DNA of 64,000 nt from Brachionus plicatilis. Lineage: Eukaryota; Rotifera; Eurotatoria; Ploima; Brachionidae. The translations under genes and the position numbers were made by a program. This document shows positions 54,797-64,000 of this stretch, in pieces (the stretch's first letter is position 1; every line of letters begins with the position of its first letter). The notes under the pieces are model-generated. The model saw only the letters and a list, made by a program, of their open reading frames with translations. It searched no databases and was not told where the DNA came from. The stretch lies in contig QEOQ01000191.1 in NCBI GenBank assembly GCA_010279815.1, positions 325,441 through 389,440 on the forward strand, given 5' to 3'.

Positions 54797-55750
54797 TTAT
54801 TTATTTAAATAGTTAAATTTCTGATCATCTAATGGAAAATGCCAATTATTTGGATAAAAATACATGAGCAAGTTGAACGGATCAATTGGCAAATAGACAA
54901 AATCTTGAGTAATGTTCACTTTGTAAATCATTTCATCCACCATGTAGCTTGGAATGTTGTTTAGGAAGCTGACCTTGGGTCTCGCATTTAAATCTTGCAT
55001 TGGCAAAAAATGACTCTTAACTATTTGATTAAATTGAGTGTATAAAATACCAAAACGGCTTATTGACTCAAATTCTAGATAAGTAGCCGAAGCCTTAATG
55101 AACAAAAAAAGAAAAATACTGGCACTTCGATAAGAAACTTTATAAAAGCCATAAAAAATATTGAATTCATAGGTCAAGTCGGCATTTTGCTGAGTAAGAT
55201 TTGACAACAAAATATCTAATTGTGAGTAACCCAATACGTAATGAATATTTGAGATAGCATGATGAGTTGTCGCTTTTGGGTCATAAAAACACAAATCCAA
55301 AAAATTTTTGTCATAATTATTCAAATTAAATTTGAGCAAGTATAGCAAAGATCTGTAGCATAGAAAATATTTTCCCTTGGACTCGGGCAGATTTTTGAGT
55401 ATTAGATCCTTTAATATTTTGAAATCATTGAGTTCGACTGAATGGTCAGTTGAATACAATATTTGTATTTCCTGTGATGGATCGGATAATAAATTGAAAT
55501 TAATAAAAATAGATATTAAACAATGGCATATAAGATATAAAAATATGGTAAGATATGAGCTTGTTAGACCGTTTTGGATAAAAAAATCAAAATATTTGCT
55601 AAATTTGGATGATATTTGGAGACTTGATTTTGTGACTATTTCGAATATTTTGGCTCTTTTGATTTTGATACCCAAAATACAATATCCAATATCTTTAAAA
55701 TAAAATAAAAATCCAAATAGATATTTAAAAAAAAATCTCAATTTATTCAT
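54797..55750 (-). CDS. Unrecognised 317-residue protein with hydrophobic N-terminal half
   Basis: One open frame with ATG at 55750 and TAA at 54797. Residues about 5-27 (RFFFKYLFGFLFYFKDIGYC) and 66-84 (YLTIFLYLICHCLISIFINF) are likely membrane segments, with a basic loop between. The rest (90-317) has mixed composition with PESKGKYFLCYRSLLYLLKF and NARPKVSFLNNIPSYMVDEM, and a third hydrophobic stretch at about 208-218. No family is recognised. Coding-like composition against a very A/T-rich background supports a real gene or its main exon; it may be extended by exons not seen. Confidence 0.55.
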   Translation of the reverse strand: MNKLRFFFKYLFGFLFYFKDIGYCILGIKIKRAKIFEIVTKSSLQISSKFSKYFDFFIQNGLTSSYLTIFLYLICHCLISIFINFNLLSDPSQEIQILYSTDHSVELNDFKILKDLILKNLPESKGKYFLCYRSLLYLLKFNLNNYDKNFLDLCFYDPKATTHHAISNIHYVLGYSQLDILLSNLTQQNADLTYEFNIFYGFYKVSYRSASIFLFLFIKASATYLEFESISRFGILYTQFNQIVKSHFLPMQDLNARPKVSFLNNIPSYMVDEMIYKVNITQDFVYLPIDPFNLLMYFYPNNWHFPLDDQKFNYLNK

Positions 55751-56777
55751 TTTTAAAGTAGTTTTTAAAAAGTGAGATTTATCTAAAGGTAAATCAAAAT
55801 CATTCGAATTAGATTAAAAGAAAAAAATTCAAACAAAACTTAATTATTCATTTTTTATTTCAAAAAGGTGAATTTATTCCATTTAAAAGTATTAGTAGAA
55901 TTCGCGCATCAATACCATATCTATATCAGTTCTTGAGTTCTATAAAAGCCTTTAAAAATGTGTTTTTATATTCAAAATAATTTGCTTCATGCTTGCTGCA
56001 TTAAAATGGAAATAAAACATTTAAATTTAAGAAAAGAAATTCATATTTAAAATCAATGTTTAAAAAATTGCTGTCCTTTTGGTTCATGCCTTATAAAAGC
56101 ATCATTATAAAGCTTAAGTCTATATTGTTTTTTTAAGAATCCTTAAAAAAGTCTCCTTTGATTTCTCTGACAACAGTCTTATCGTTCTCTCTCTCTCTCT
56201 CTGAGATCAAATAAAAGCTTTGTTCATAATATATCCCGTATATTAAATAAACAAATTAAAGTCCATATTTGTATTTGAATATTTTTGTTAGATTTTTATT
56301 TCGAATATACAAAAATAACAAAAATTGCTTTTTGAGAAACAAAAATACTTAAGTAAGGATTTTTTTTTAATTATCAATTACAAAAAGTGTCAATTTTTTT
56401 AAAACATATTAATTTTTTATTTATCGACAGCAAACTAACTAAATTGAAAGAATTGTACTGAAAAATAAAATAAAAAATTGCTGATTAGAATAAAAATGAA
56501 TATTACGTTTTTTCCATTCTTTTCTTTCTTATTGTTACAAAAAACATAAAATGATGAAGTTGGATCTTCGTTTATGTTGAAGATCTTAATTTCTTCTTTA
56601 AGCGTATAATTTAAATTTTTCCAAACATACAAAATATACAATTTAAAAAAAAAATTCTAGTTTAAGAAAAATTCCTATCAAAATCTCATTAGAGACATTA
56701 GAAGTGAACTATCATAATAGAGAAAAAATAAAATAAACAAAAAAAGTAGAGAAGACAAAAAATAGAGAATAATTATA
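55751..56777. other. AT-rich spacer with (CT)n
   Basis: A CT microsatellite at about 56187-56202. Possible promoter side of the 317-residue gene. The minus-strand frame at 56435-56641 has no family features. Confidence 0.5.
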
Positions 56778-57593
56778 CAGTCGACTCTCTTTAATCCGTA
56801 ACAGAAAATAACCATTTCGGATTAAGTTTTACTGATTATCTTTAATCCGTAAACGAACAAAAATCTTAGAATTTTCGGATTAATGAATTTTATTGATAAA
56901 AATTTATAGAAATATAGTTTAATTAATAATAAAAAAAAAAATAGGATTGTCTAAAAGATAGAATGTGCTATAAAAAAGAATAATGAATCTAGTTGATTAA
57001 TTGATAACCGATATCAACTTAGTAATTGATCCATCCTATATTTTGTCTAAATTCCCATAAAATGATTCCATCTTTTTTTCACGGTAACTTGGTTCTGGAG
57101 AGTTGATTAACATAATTTCGCATTATCAAAGTTTCATCAAAATCTCCATATGTGTCTGGTTTAGACTTGACAACCTCAAATCAGACATCCGCTCTTTTAT
57201 TTTCGATAACAATTCTAAATCACACTCGTTAAAATCGAAAGAAATTTAAATTTGAAGTTTCAAAAAAAATTTGAACTTGATCTTTTGCCTGCTTTGCTTG
57301 TTTATAACTTACAGTTACAGGTTCTTGATCTATTACCTCAACTTCGTCATCACAGTTTTGATTGTTTTTTTGAACAATTTCAATTATATCTTGATCTGTT
57401 AGGGCCTCGCCCTCGCAGATTTAGAATTTTAATTTTTTTTTGTTACGAATGGAAAAATAAACCGAACTAAAATTACGAATAAAAGTGATGAAATTTGTAT
57501 TGAAAGTATTGGAAAGGGGGTAGGGACCGGAGAAAAACGTCCAAATGACGAATTTTACGAATAAAGGAGTTTCGGATTAAAGCGAGTCGACTG
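56778..57593. mobile_element. Tigger/pogo-like deletion derivative
   Basis: TA-flanked ends CAGTCGACTCTCTTTAATCCG / CGGATTAAAGCGAGTCGACTG; the pattern CAGTCGACTC...TTAATCCG is typical of pogo/Tigger-group transposons. The subterminal CTTTAATCCGTAA repeats once (56790 and 56840). 816 bp with only the tail of the transposase left. Confidence 0.9.
57229..57425 (-). pseudogene. Tigger/pogo transposase C-terminal tail
   Basis: The frame CEGEALTDQDIIEIVQKNNQ then NCDDEVEVIDQEPVTVSYKQ ends at TAA 57229-57231. The acidic LT..DIIEIV...EE tail is characteristic of TIGD/pogo transposases. The DDE core is absent. Confidence 0.7.
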
Positions 57594-57595
57594 TA

Positions 57596-58002
57596 ATTGA
57601 GAAAAATCAACATTGAGAATAAAAGAAAGAGAGAAAAATCATCATATTTATTTACGGCTCTACCTAGTCCCTGCAAACAAAAAACTTTCACCCACAAATC
57701 AAAAATTTTCAGCACAAAAATAACTTGACTAAGACAAAAACTGCTCTCCAAAAATAAAAAAACTTTTATTGTAAATTTCTTTATTTATTTATTGTTATTT
57801 ATTTATTAAAAATATAGTTTGGGAGAATCGAATTTGTTAATTAACCTAAAAAAGGTCTCCAAAATTAGCTGGAAATCGGTTTTCCTTAAAATAGATTTTA
57901 ATTTAATTATTTTATTGATTTAATATTTAATTTTTTAATATACAATTTTATTTGAAAAAATTATATAACAAATTTATTATATTTTTTTTTTCACTACAAA
58001 AA
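57596..58002. other. AT-rich spacer
   Basis: No gene. A TTTATT/ATTT tandem lies at about 57778-57810. Confidence 0.5.
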
Positions 58003-58005
58003 ATT

Positions 58006-58319
58006 TGTGTTTTGTACACTATTTTATAATTTTTGTTTTGCCTGCCAAACTTGTTGTCTACTACAATAAGTTTGACAGGCAAAACACGTCATTTTCTAAA
58101 CAATTTTACTTTGTAAATAAAAAGATTCCTATAGATTGCTTAGACTATAGTAAAAATATTGCTCTAGAATTGATTGACTACATGTTTAAATGTGATAATC
58201 AAGGGCCAATAGACTCGATTAAATTCATAATGACTTTAATAAAAGTGTACATGGGCCAGGATAGGAATTTTTTTAACTTATATGATCAATTAAATGGTTT
58301 GCTTTATGAAAAAATATAA
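58006..58319 (+). CDS. Short coding-like fragment, no family recognised
   Basis: An open frame of about 100 codons without ATG at its beginning. The last 60 residues (PIDCLDYSKNIALELIDYMF, then DSIKFIMTLIKVYMGQDRNF) look like real helical protein and end at TAA. It could be a last exon or a transposon fragment. The first 30 codons overlap a strong hairpin, which makes coding there doubtful. Confidence 0.3.
58036..58092. repeat. Strong hairpin
   Basis: GTTTTGCCTGCCAAACTTGTTG and CAATAAGTTTGACAGGCAAAAC pair with two mismatches around an 11-13 base loop. May be a tiny MITE or a folded RNA; no TSD confirmed. Confidence 0.75.
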
Positions 58320-59432
58320 TTTAGTTTAATTTAATTTTATGATTTTTTTATTTTTTGTATTAATTTAATAGTTTTTTTTGTGTCTATGGGGCGTTAAATT
58401 TAAATTTAAATAAATAATAATAATGTTTAATTAATTTTTTTTTCAGGTAAACAATTTGCTAATTCAAACTTTCCAAAATGATACTAAAATTTATTATGCT
58501 TAATTGATTTATTTTTCTTTACTAAATTAACTTTGCTGAAAATAGCTTTTAAACATTTGCTGAATTAATTATGCCGAATTGGTTCCTGCGATATTATGAG
58601 GTATCAATGTGTAACATTTTTAATTAGAGTCTTTATTAGACTCCAATTCAAGACTATAATTTAAAACATTTGAAATGGTTCCAAATATTGAATAAACCAC
58701 TTGGTTATGATCTATCTGAGCAACTAGATTCATGATCATTCAAGCTGGGAGGCACGTAATACACATTTTCTTATTAGAGTACCAGAAAAAACTATAATAA
58801 TTGAATATGAAAAAACAAGTAGGAGTAGAAAAGACCAGTGAGTCGATAGTAAAAAAGAAGACGCGGTAGACCAGCTGGATCTAAAAATAAAAATAGATAA
58901 ATATTAATTATTTTTTCTTAAAAATAGAAATTTGGCTTTTTTTGTTTAATTTTAGCATCAATTAAAACAATTTTTCTCTTTTTTTGAATAATAAATATCA
59001 ATAAATAAAAATAAGCCTAACTTGAACATTTTTGTTTTTAAATTGCATAAAACTAACATAAGTGATAATTATATGCCTTTTTATTTTTATTAAAAAATAA
59101 TCAAATTTTGATTTAGAAAATTAACACTGACTTTAATGAAATTTTGTCAGCAGAACATTTCGAAAAAACCTAAATTAAAGATATTAAAATAAATGATAAG
59201 ATCTTACTTAATTTTTGTTTTAATTTAGAAAAATTCTCGCTTTTTTTCTGATTGTGTAATTTTTAAATATCAGCATGAAATATAAATTCTCGCTTTTTAT
59301 TCAAATTCTAAAAGTAAATTTATGAATGGTGACATAGTCACATATAGTTGAAGAACAATAAATAAAAAAGCTTAAATAATGTTATTTTTCAAACCTTCAG
59401 AACAGTAAATCCGTTCAGCAAAATTTATTAGT
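58320..59432. other. Spacer with an AT-hook-coding scrap
   Basis: At 58848-58895 one plus frame reads KRRRGRPAGSKNKNR, an AT-hook, but stops precede it and upstream similarity (RVPEKTIIIEYEKTSRSRK) is in another frame. Likely a transposon-protein scrap. The rest is A/T-rich. Confidence 0.4.
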
Positions 59433-59700
59433 CAGATTTGGCTTTAAGTCACAACTCTTAAGTCAAGCCATTCACTTGAATAATTTTTTAAAGTTAATTC
59501 TCAATTTTATTTTTTCTCTTACCATGGAAGAAAAATTCATGTAAATATGTGGCCGCGGTCATGACTGCATGGAACAGTAAAAAATCAATTTCATGAGTAC
59601 TTCTGCGTCCCAGAACTACAATATTAATTTGACTTCAAACAGACTTATCAAAGTCAAGTCATGCATTTGCCTTAAACTTGTGACTTACTATACTCAGTTT
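59433..59700. mobile_element. Diverged hAT-type MITE remnant
   Basis: CAGATTTGGCTTTAAGTCACAACTCTTAAGTCAAG at the left and CAAAGTCAAGTC...TTAAACTTGTGACTTA at the right share the AAGTC-rich ends of the 4542-4892 and 52774-53038 elements. Exact borders and a target duplication are no longer clear. Confidence 0.55.
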
Positions 59701-59870
59701 ACAATATTTTTTGAATTTTTAATGGTTCTTTAAAGATTTTTTTGAAGTTTTGGACCAATCTTCTCTAAATAATTAATTATTCAAAGATTATTATTCTTAA
59801 ATCTTTTTTTCTTATTTCTGGTCTTTCAGAATTTATTTGCTAATAAAATTCTAGTTTGTCAATAATTAGT

Positions 59871-60365
59871 GTTGGGATCCGTACAAGCGGACACTTAACC
59901 GGTCAAAATTTTCAGAAACCGTGACCCTGTCCACATTAGCCAGACAACCTTTAAACGGGCGGTCATTTGGCCGGTCAGCCAGGCGGTCTAATTTTTAGAC
60001 CGCCAAAATAAACGAGTGGCCAAAAAACCGGCCAACTTTTTGGCGGGCGGTCACTAAATTTTTTGTAAAATTTTGAAAAATAAAAAAATTAAAAAAAACT
60101 TTTCAATCTAAATTTAGAAAATTTTTTCTCCTTTTTTTGTCTTTTTAATAAGTTATTTTTTAAAAATTAAAAATATTTTTTCGAAAAACATATTAATTTA
60201 AGTGAATAACCGCCAAAAATTTGACCGTATTTTTGACCGTCCGTATTTTTTAGGCCGTTTTTCAGACCGCCGGTATATTTTAGACCGTTTATTTTGGCGG
60301 TCCAAAAATTAAACCGCCTGGCTGACCGGCCAAATGATCGCAAAAAACCGTCCGTGTAATGTACC
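59871..60365. mobile_element. GC-rich foldback element made of GGCGGTC/GACCGCC words
   Basis: CATTTGGCCGGTCAGCCAGG...TTTAGACCGCCAAAATAAACG at 59963-60015 is inverted at 60255-60336. GACCG, GGCGGTC and ACCGGTC occur about 25 times on both strands. It overlaps the 3' end of the MULE relic, so it inserted there. Ends near GGGATCCGTAC and GTACCGG are approximate. Confidence 0.8.
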
Positions 60366-61400
60366 GGTTATATTCTTTGTATAAATTTTTAATTTATTCG
60401 TCTCTTTTTTCTCTCTTTGATCTCTTTTGAATTCAACTCCAACTTTTATTTGTTCTAAACAACATTCTGTTAAATATTGTTCTTTTATAAAATGATATAC
60501 CAATTTATTTATGCCTGGATGACTATTGATGTGGTTTTTGACAGCCTGATGCCATGTTTCCAAACTGTTATTAGAACTTAGTAAAGCATTTTGTATTCTA
60601 TAGTGTAAGTTCCAATATTTTATTGGAAACAATGGAATTGAACGAGATCTTTCAGTTTTCGGAAGGCCAATATTTTTTTTTTCAAAATAATCAATAAATG
60701 ACTTACCCTCTTAACGACATATTTCTTTAATGTAGTTAAATGCCTTAATAGAGTCCTTAATAGGAATTAATGGTAACACTTTTAACTAAAAAAAAATTTT
60801 GTTTAACTCAACATCTTTTGAATAAAGTTGATTTAAATTATTTTTCTGAACAAATTTCCACAATTTGGAAGTTAAATGAAAATGCCAACCATTGATTAAG
60901 ATATCTGGGAAAGATTTGACCACTGAGTTGATTAAAGCTTTTTCAAAATCATTAATTACATGTGTTGGTTTTTTTTTAGGTCTTTGCGTATCACATTAAA
61001 AAAGCGAGTATAGATTCTCTCTTGTTTATTTACAAGAAAGGCATAAAATAATGGAATATTTCGATTGTTTTTTGTAATGTTAATAGTAAAAATTGTGTGA
61101 AAACCTCAGGACTGATCTCAAAAGTTCTATCAATGAACCAGCATGGCTCATAGCTGAGCAAATCAATATATTAATCAGTTGAGAGAATAATCAGTCTTTC
61201 ATTATCTTCATTCCCAGAATCAAAGAATAAAAATTTCTTACCTGATTTTGCTTATATAAAGTTGTCCACTTTTACCAAATCTATTAATGACTTCTCATTT
61301 TTCCCAAAAGATTTAATTTTTTTTCCTTTTCTATTTATTTCTTGTGTTAGATTTTGAATTGTAGGCAATGAAGAAGCAGCATTTGGAGGTATTTTAACTA

Positions 61401-61935
61401 GGATCGTCTTATTTTCGACAAATCAAATTGGACAAAAATAATTTCGACATAATATTAACTCGACATAATTTCGACATGAATAAACTCGACATAAGTTTTG
61501 CTTAGTATAAACTCGACACATTTAGACAAATTTTTATATATATTAATAATGGTAGAATTAATAAATATTTTTGAAAATATTGAATTAAGTTTTAAATTTA
61601 ATTTAATATTTAACTCTCACAAACTTTTTTCATATTTTCATTTTTATTTCTTGATTTTATTTTACTTAACTTTTTANNNNNNNNNNNNNNNNNNNNNNNN
61701 NNNNNNNNNNNNNNNNNNNNNNNNNNNNNNNNNNNNNNNNNNNNNNNNNNNNNNNNNNNNNNNNNNNNNNNNNNNNNNNNNNNNNNNNNNNNNNACATTT
61801 TTTTTTTTGTCGAAATTTTTTTTGTCTAATTAAGACACGTCGAAATTATATAAGATTTTATTTGGTCGAGATTGTCGAGTTTGATTCGTCGAAAATTAAC
61901 TTGTCGAAATTAATTTGTCGAGTTTATGAGATACC
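61401..61935. mobile_element. Element with TCGACATAA / TCGAAATT repeats and 8-bp target duplication
   Basis: TTTAACTA is duplicated at 61393-61400 and 61936-61943, within MULE coding sequence whose frame resumes across the insert. Ends GGATCGTCTTATTTTCGACAA and TTGTCGAGTTTATGAGATACC are imperfect inverted repeats. Within 100 bp of each end TCGACA/TGTCGA/GTCGAAAT words occur repeatedly. The centre contains the assembly gap. Confidence 0.85.
61677..61794. other. Assembly gap (118 N)
   Basis: Run of N inside the repeat-rich element; the true size of the element interior is unknown. Confidence 1.
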
Positions 61936-62464
61936 TTTAACTAAAGTGTCGGTAATAATTTCTCTCGGTTTTCCGAAGTTTTTACTGCTTTGTCTTTGAG
62001 ATCGTTACATAAAATTAAAGATAATAATTTTTACGGTTTTGCTGGACGATGATAATGATCATTTTTGAATGTAATTATCTCAAATTGTTCATTTGTATAG
62101 ATACGAGCCTTACATTGGACAGGTTCATAAACTAAACATTTCCAATAGAGCTTATTTTTATTTTTTATCATAAATTAACTCGTTTATTCGAAGATTAGTT
62201 TTGTATTGTTACGGTTTGTTTTGGTTAAGACCAAATCTACACTTTTTTCTTTTCTTTCATCTAAATTTTCCTCGTCAATTAAAAGGTCGCTTTCATTAAA
62301 AAATTCTTCTTAACTATTACGGAAGTCTTCTACAATAGAAACAATTGATACTGAATCACTATAATCAAATAGCTAATGTTCCGGAGTTTACTAAGTTATT
62401 TACTAAGACTTTACTAAGAGCCTCTTAAATAACTAATCTAAAACCCCTATTTTTAGTTTTTGAA

Positions 62465-62821
62465 ATAACGTAATTGTTCGATTTTAGTAACATGTCTCTA
62501 AAGTTGGGTATTCGGCTAAAGTGACATGTCACTATGTATCGAACACTGGTTTTCATTTTGGCCTTTTTCGACTAAAGTGACATGTTCCATTAGTCGAAAA
62601 AGGCAAAAAAATTACGATTTTTATTCAGACAATAGCTTTTATTAATTTTATAGGTCAATTTCTGATTTTATATTCTTGCGTACAATTCGTTAAATAAGAC
62701 AAAAATGTCATGTCGTATGTCGTATTGGTCGAAAAAGGTCAAAATGAAATCCAGTGTTCAATACAAAGTGACATGTCACTATAATAAAATGACATATCAC
62801 TAAAATCGAGGAATTACGTTT
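62465..62821. mobile_element. MITE of the TGACATGTCA family, full-length copy
   Basis: Ends ATAACGTAATTGTTCGATTTTAGT / CACTAAAATCGAGGAATTACGTT. Inside, AAAGTGACATGTCACTAT, GAACACTGGTTTTCATTTTG and TTAGTCGAAAAAGG are mirrored at the right. TGACATGTCA (or a one-base variant) occurs near each end and further in. 357 bp, non-coding. Confidence 0.88.
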
Positions 62822-63244
62822 GTTTTTAAATATTTAATTATTCATTTCACTAAATAAATAACTATTCAGTAAAAAATTTATTTCCTCCAAAAGATGGGAA
62901 AAACTAAGAATTTTTATCTCTCAGTAATTTAGACTAAATTCAATTTTACAATAAAACACCAAAATTTTTAGAAAATACCAATTTCTCATTGTTTTACTAT
63001 TGTTTTGGAGTATTGGAATCAAAATTTACTTACTCCTCATCAATAAATACATAACATATCAAAAATTACAGTCTGTTCGAATTTGAGAATTAAAAATTAG
63101 GTACGAAAAACTAAAAAATCATGTTAATTCTTAGAAGTTTACTTTTTTAATAATATTTATTCATAATTATTTAACACAATATTAAGTTTTTTTTCTTTAA
63201 AAAATTAATTTTTTTACTATCAATCATTTATTTCTTAATCGCCT
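62822..63244. other. AT-rich spacer
   Basis: No gene recognised. Confidence 0.5.
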
Positions 63245-64000
63245 GTAATTCATTGGCTCTTCTGATAATCTTTGCAATGCATCATAGCAATTATCAAAAA
63301 ACTAGTCTGACATTAAGCCTCTGTATTTACACTGCTTAAAATAACTTTTTGAATTTGCTATCTGTTAAACTCCAATTGTTTATTCTTTTAAATATTCAAA
63401 GCAAAGACTCGGAAAATCTAAATTGTAAGGGTCGATCAAGTTTCCTTTTTTCGTTCTTTTTGAAAATTGAATTGCCTTTTGCTGAACTCCATGTTTTCTA
63501 TACAGTATCTTTGTCACCAATTCGGCAATATTTTCATCGTTTTCTTTGGAAACAGTTCTAGGGGGTTAATATTTATTCAAATTTTTGAAATATTGGCAAG
63601 TTTTGACTATACCATTAACCGCCTCAATAATTCATCTTGTTTTACTAACTTATCTGGATCGATTAGCTTTTAAGGTGGTATTTAGAAAAGAAGGGATTTG
63701 AGTGTTTATATCTAATTTTTGTAACAATCCAAGTCAGTCTCTAAAACCTCTATCTAATATAAATAAATCCTCAGGCTTAAAAAATGAATTGAAAATTATT
63801 TTGCCATTTTCATAAACATCTTCTTCATTTTTTGCATCATTATTCAAGCCATTAGCAAGATATGGCCCAAAAACAATAAATACAAAAATCATACAAATAC
63901 TAAGCTGTTTAAAATTTTGATAATTTTTTAAACATTTTTCAATTTTTAATTTAATGCCAAGCGTAAAACCAAATCCTTATTCATATGTCTAATGTTCGAT
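63245..64000 (-). pseudogene. DDE transposase, C-terminal half, decayed
   Basis: The minus strand reads FVFIVFGPYLANGLNNDAKN, FFKPEDLFILDRGFRD (catalytic Asp), ANRSR, then after stops IIEAVNGIVKTCQYFKNLN (probable catalytic Glu in IEAVNG), and NDENIAELVTKILYRKHG; it ends near 63245. Spacing fits a DDE-superfamily (Harbinger- or IS4-like) transposase; the exact superfamily is unsure. At least five in-frame stops, most explainable as CAA to TAA or TGG to TGA. It continues past the right window edge. Confidence 0.7.

Larger units (their letters stand above)
60309..62200 (-). pseudogene. MULE (Mutator-like) transposase with FLYWCH finger, decayed and interrupted
   Basis: Minus-strand order: FLYWCH-type finger KNKLYWKCLVYEPVQCKARI then FKNDHYHRP (about 62040-62180); KNFGKPREIITDT (about 61945-61990); after the insertion, PPNAASSLPTIQNLTQEINR (about 61300-61390); DDE region with PCWFIDRTFEISPEVFTQFL (first Asp), and in other frames EKAL and GWHFHLTS; then SFIDYFEKKNIG and LFPIKYWNLHYRIQNALLSS, NNSLETWHQAVKNH (60480-60632). 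The FPI.YWN...NNSLE.WH ending is a MULE hallmark. Many stops and frameshifts: dead. It would have cut and pasted its own DNA. Confidence 0.85.

Noticed and set aside
28042..63700. Alternative genetic code with TAA read as Gln, suggested by TAA in several otherwise continuous frames
   Set aside because: Clearly intact genes (methuselah-like receptor, 159-residue protein) end at TAA with no sensible continuation, and the frames with internal TAA are decayed elements or broken genes.
1..64000. CRISPR-like arrays, operons or bacterial defence systems
   Set aside because: Introns, a eukaryotic tRNA gene and animal receptor genes show a eukaryotic nuclear genome; repeats are dispersed inverted-repeat elements, not regular spacer arrays.

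Overview
The window is a strongly AT-rich piece of an animal nuclear genome. The evidence is intron-bearing genes with GT-AG splice sites, most introns only 45-70 nt, a eukaryotic tRNA-Trp, a mitochondrial-type alanyl-tRNA synthetase, a class B1 (secretin-type) receptor, a methuselah/adhesion-type receptor and a fibrinogen-like secreted protein, among relics of many transposon superfamilies. A small AT-rich invertebrate such as a monogonont rotifer (Brachionus-like) fits best; this is an inference from gene content and texture. Intact genes end in both TGA and TAA, so the standard code applies.

Layout. 1-1262: reverse-transcriptase end of a non-LTR retrotransposon (minus). 1565-6707: two-exon AARS2-like gene (minus); its 2.1-kb intron holds a hAT-type MITE with a perfect 8-bp target duplication and a hammerhead-like motif. 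7576-8604: a foldback element split by a younger MITE. 10846-13299: an eight-exon class B1 GPCR (minus). 13.3-19.6 kb: almost empty, with one candidate first exon near 18.5 kb. 19630-20788: Tc1/mariner deletion derivative with long inverted repeats. 20845-25016: fibrinogen-like gene and a small type I membrane protein (minus), with a diverged 140-bp repeat upstream of the first and just beyond the stop of the second. 25293: tRNA-Trp(CCA). 25.9-26.7 kb: decayed Ulp1-type protease. 27799-28347: broken four-TM (MS4A-like) gene, cut by a Ty3/gypsy element (28348-32470) that lacks integrase and has one stop codon inside an otherwise continuous gag-pol frame. 34130-39772: decayed Helitron (Rep plus Pif1-type helicase, minus) with spliceable mini-introns. 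40.0-41.7 kb: a small coiled-coil gene candidate and a SWIM fragment. 42-54 kb: many MITEs around one intact methuselah-like GPCR (46674-48557, plus). 54797-55750: unknown membrane protein (minus). 56778-57593: Tigger/pogo-like derivative. 59.8-62.2 kb: MULE transposase relic (FLYWCH finger plus DDE region) broken by an inserted element that carries an assembly gap. 63.2-64.0 kb: another DDE transposase relic.

How the parts relate. The probable working genes are the synthetase, the two GPCRs, the fibrinogen-like protein, the small membrane protein, the tRNA and perhaps the 317-aa protein. They share no pathway; this is a normal animal gene neighbourhood, not an operon. Most of the rest is transposon-derived, and the nesting gives relative ages. 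Several MITE families recur across the window: one built on the palindrome TGACATGTCA, one hAT family rich in AAGTC, one with AAAGTTTAAAATTAGT ends, and a TCTGCAAAA-type module found inside elements with otherwise different ends. I did not find a convincing new biochemical system. The most unusual items are the membrane-anchored Gag candidate with its gag-pol stop, the shared central module of unrelated MITEs, and the repeat-rich element inserted in the MULE.
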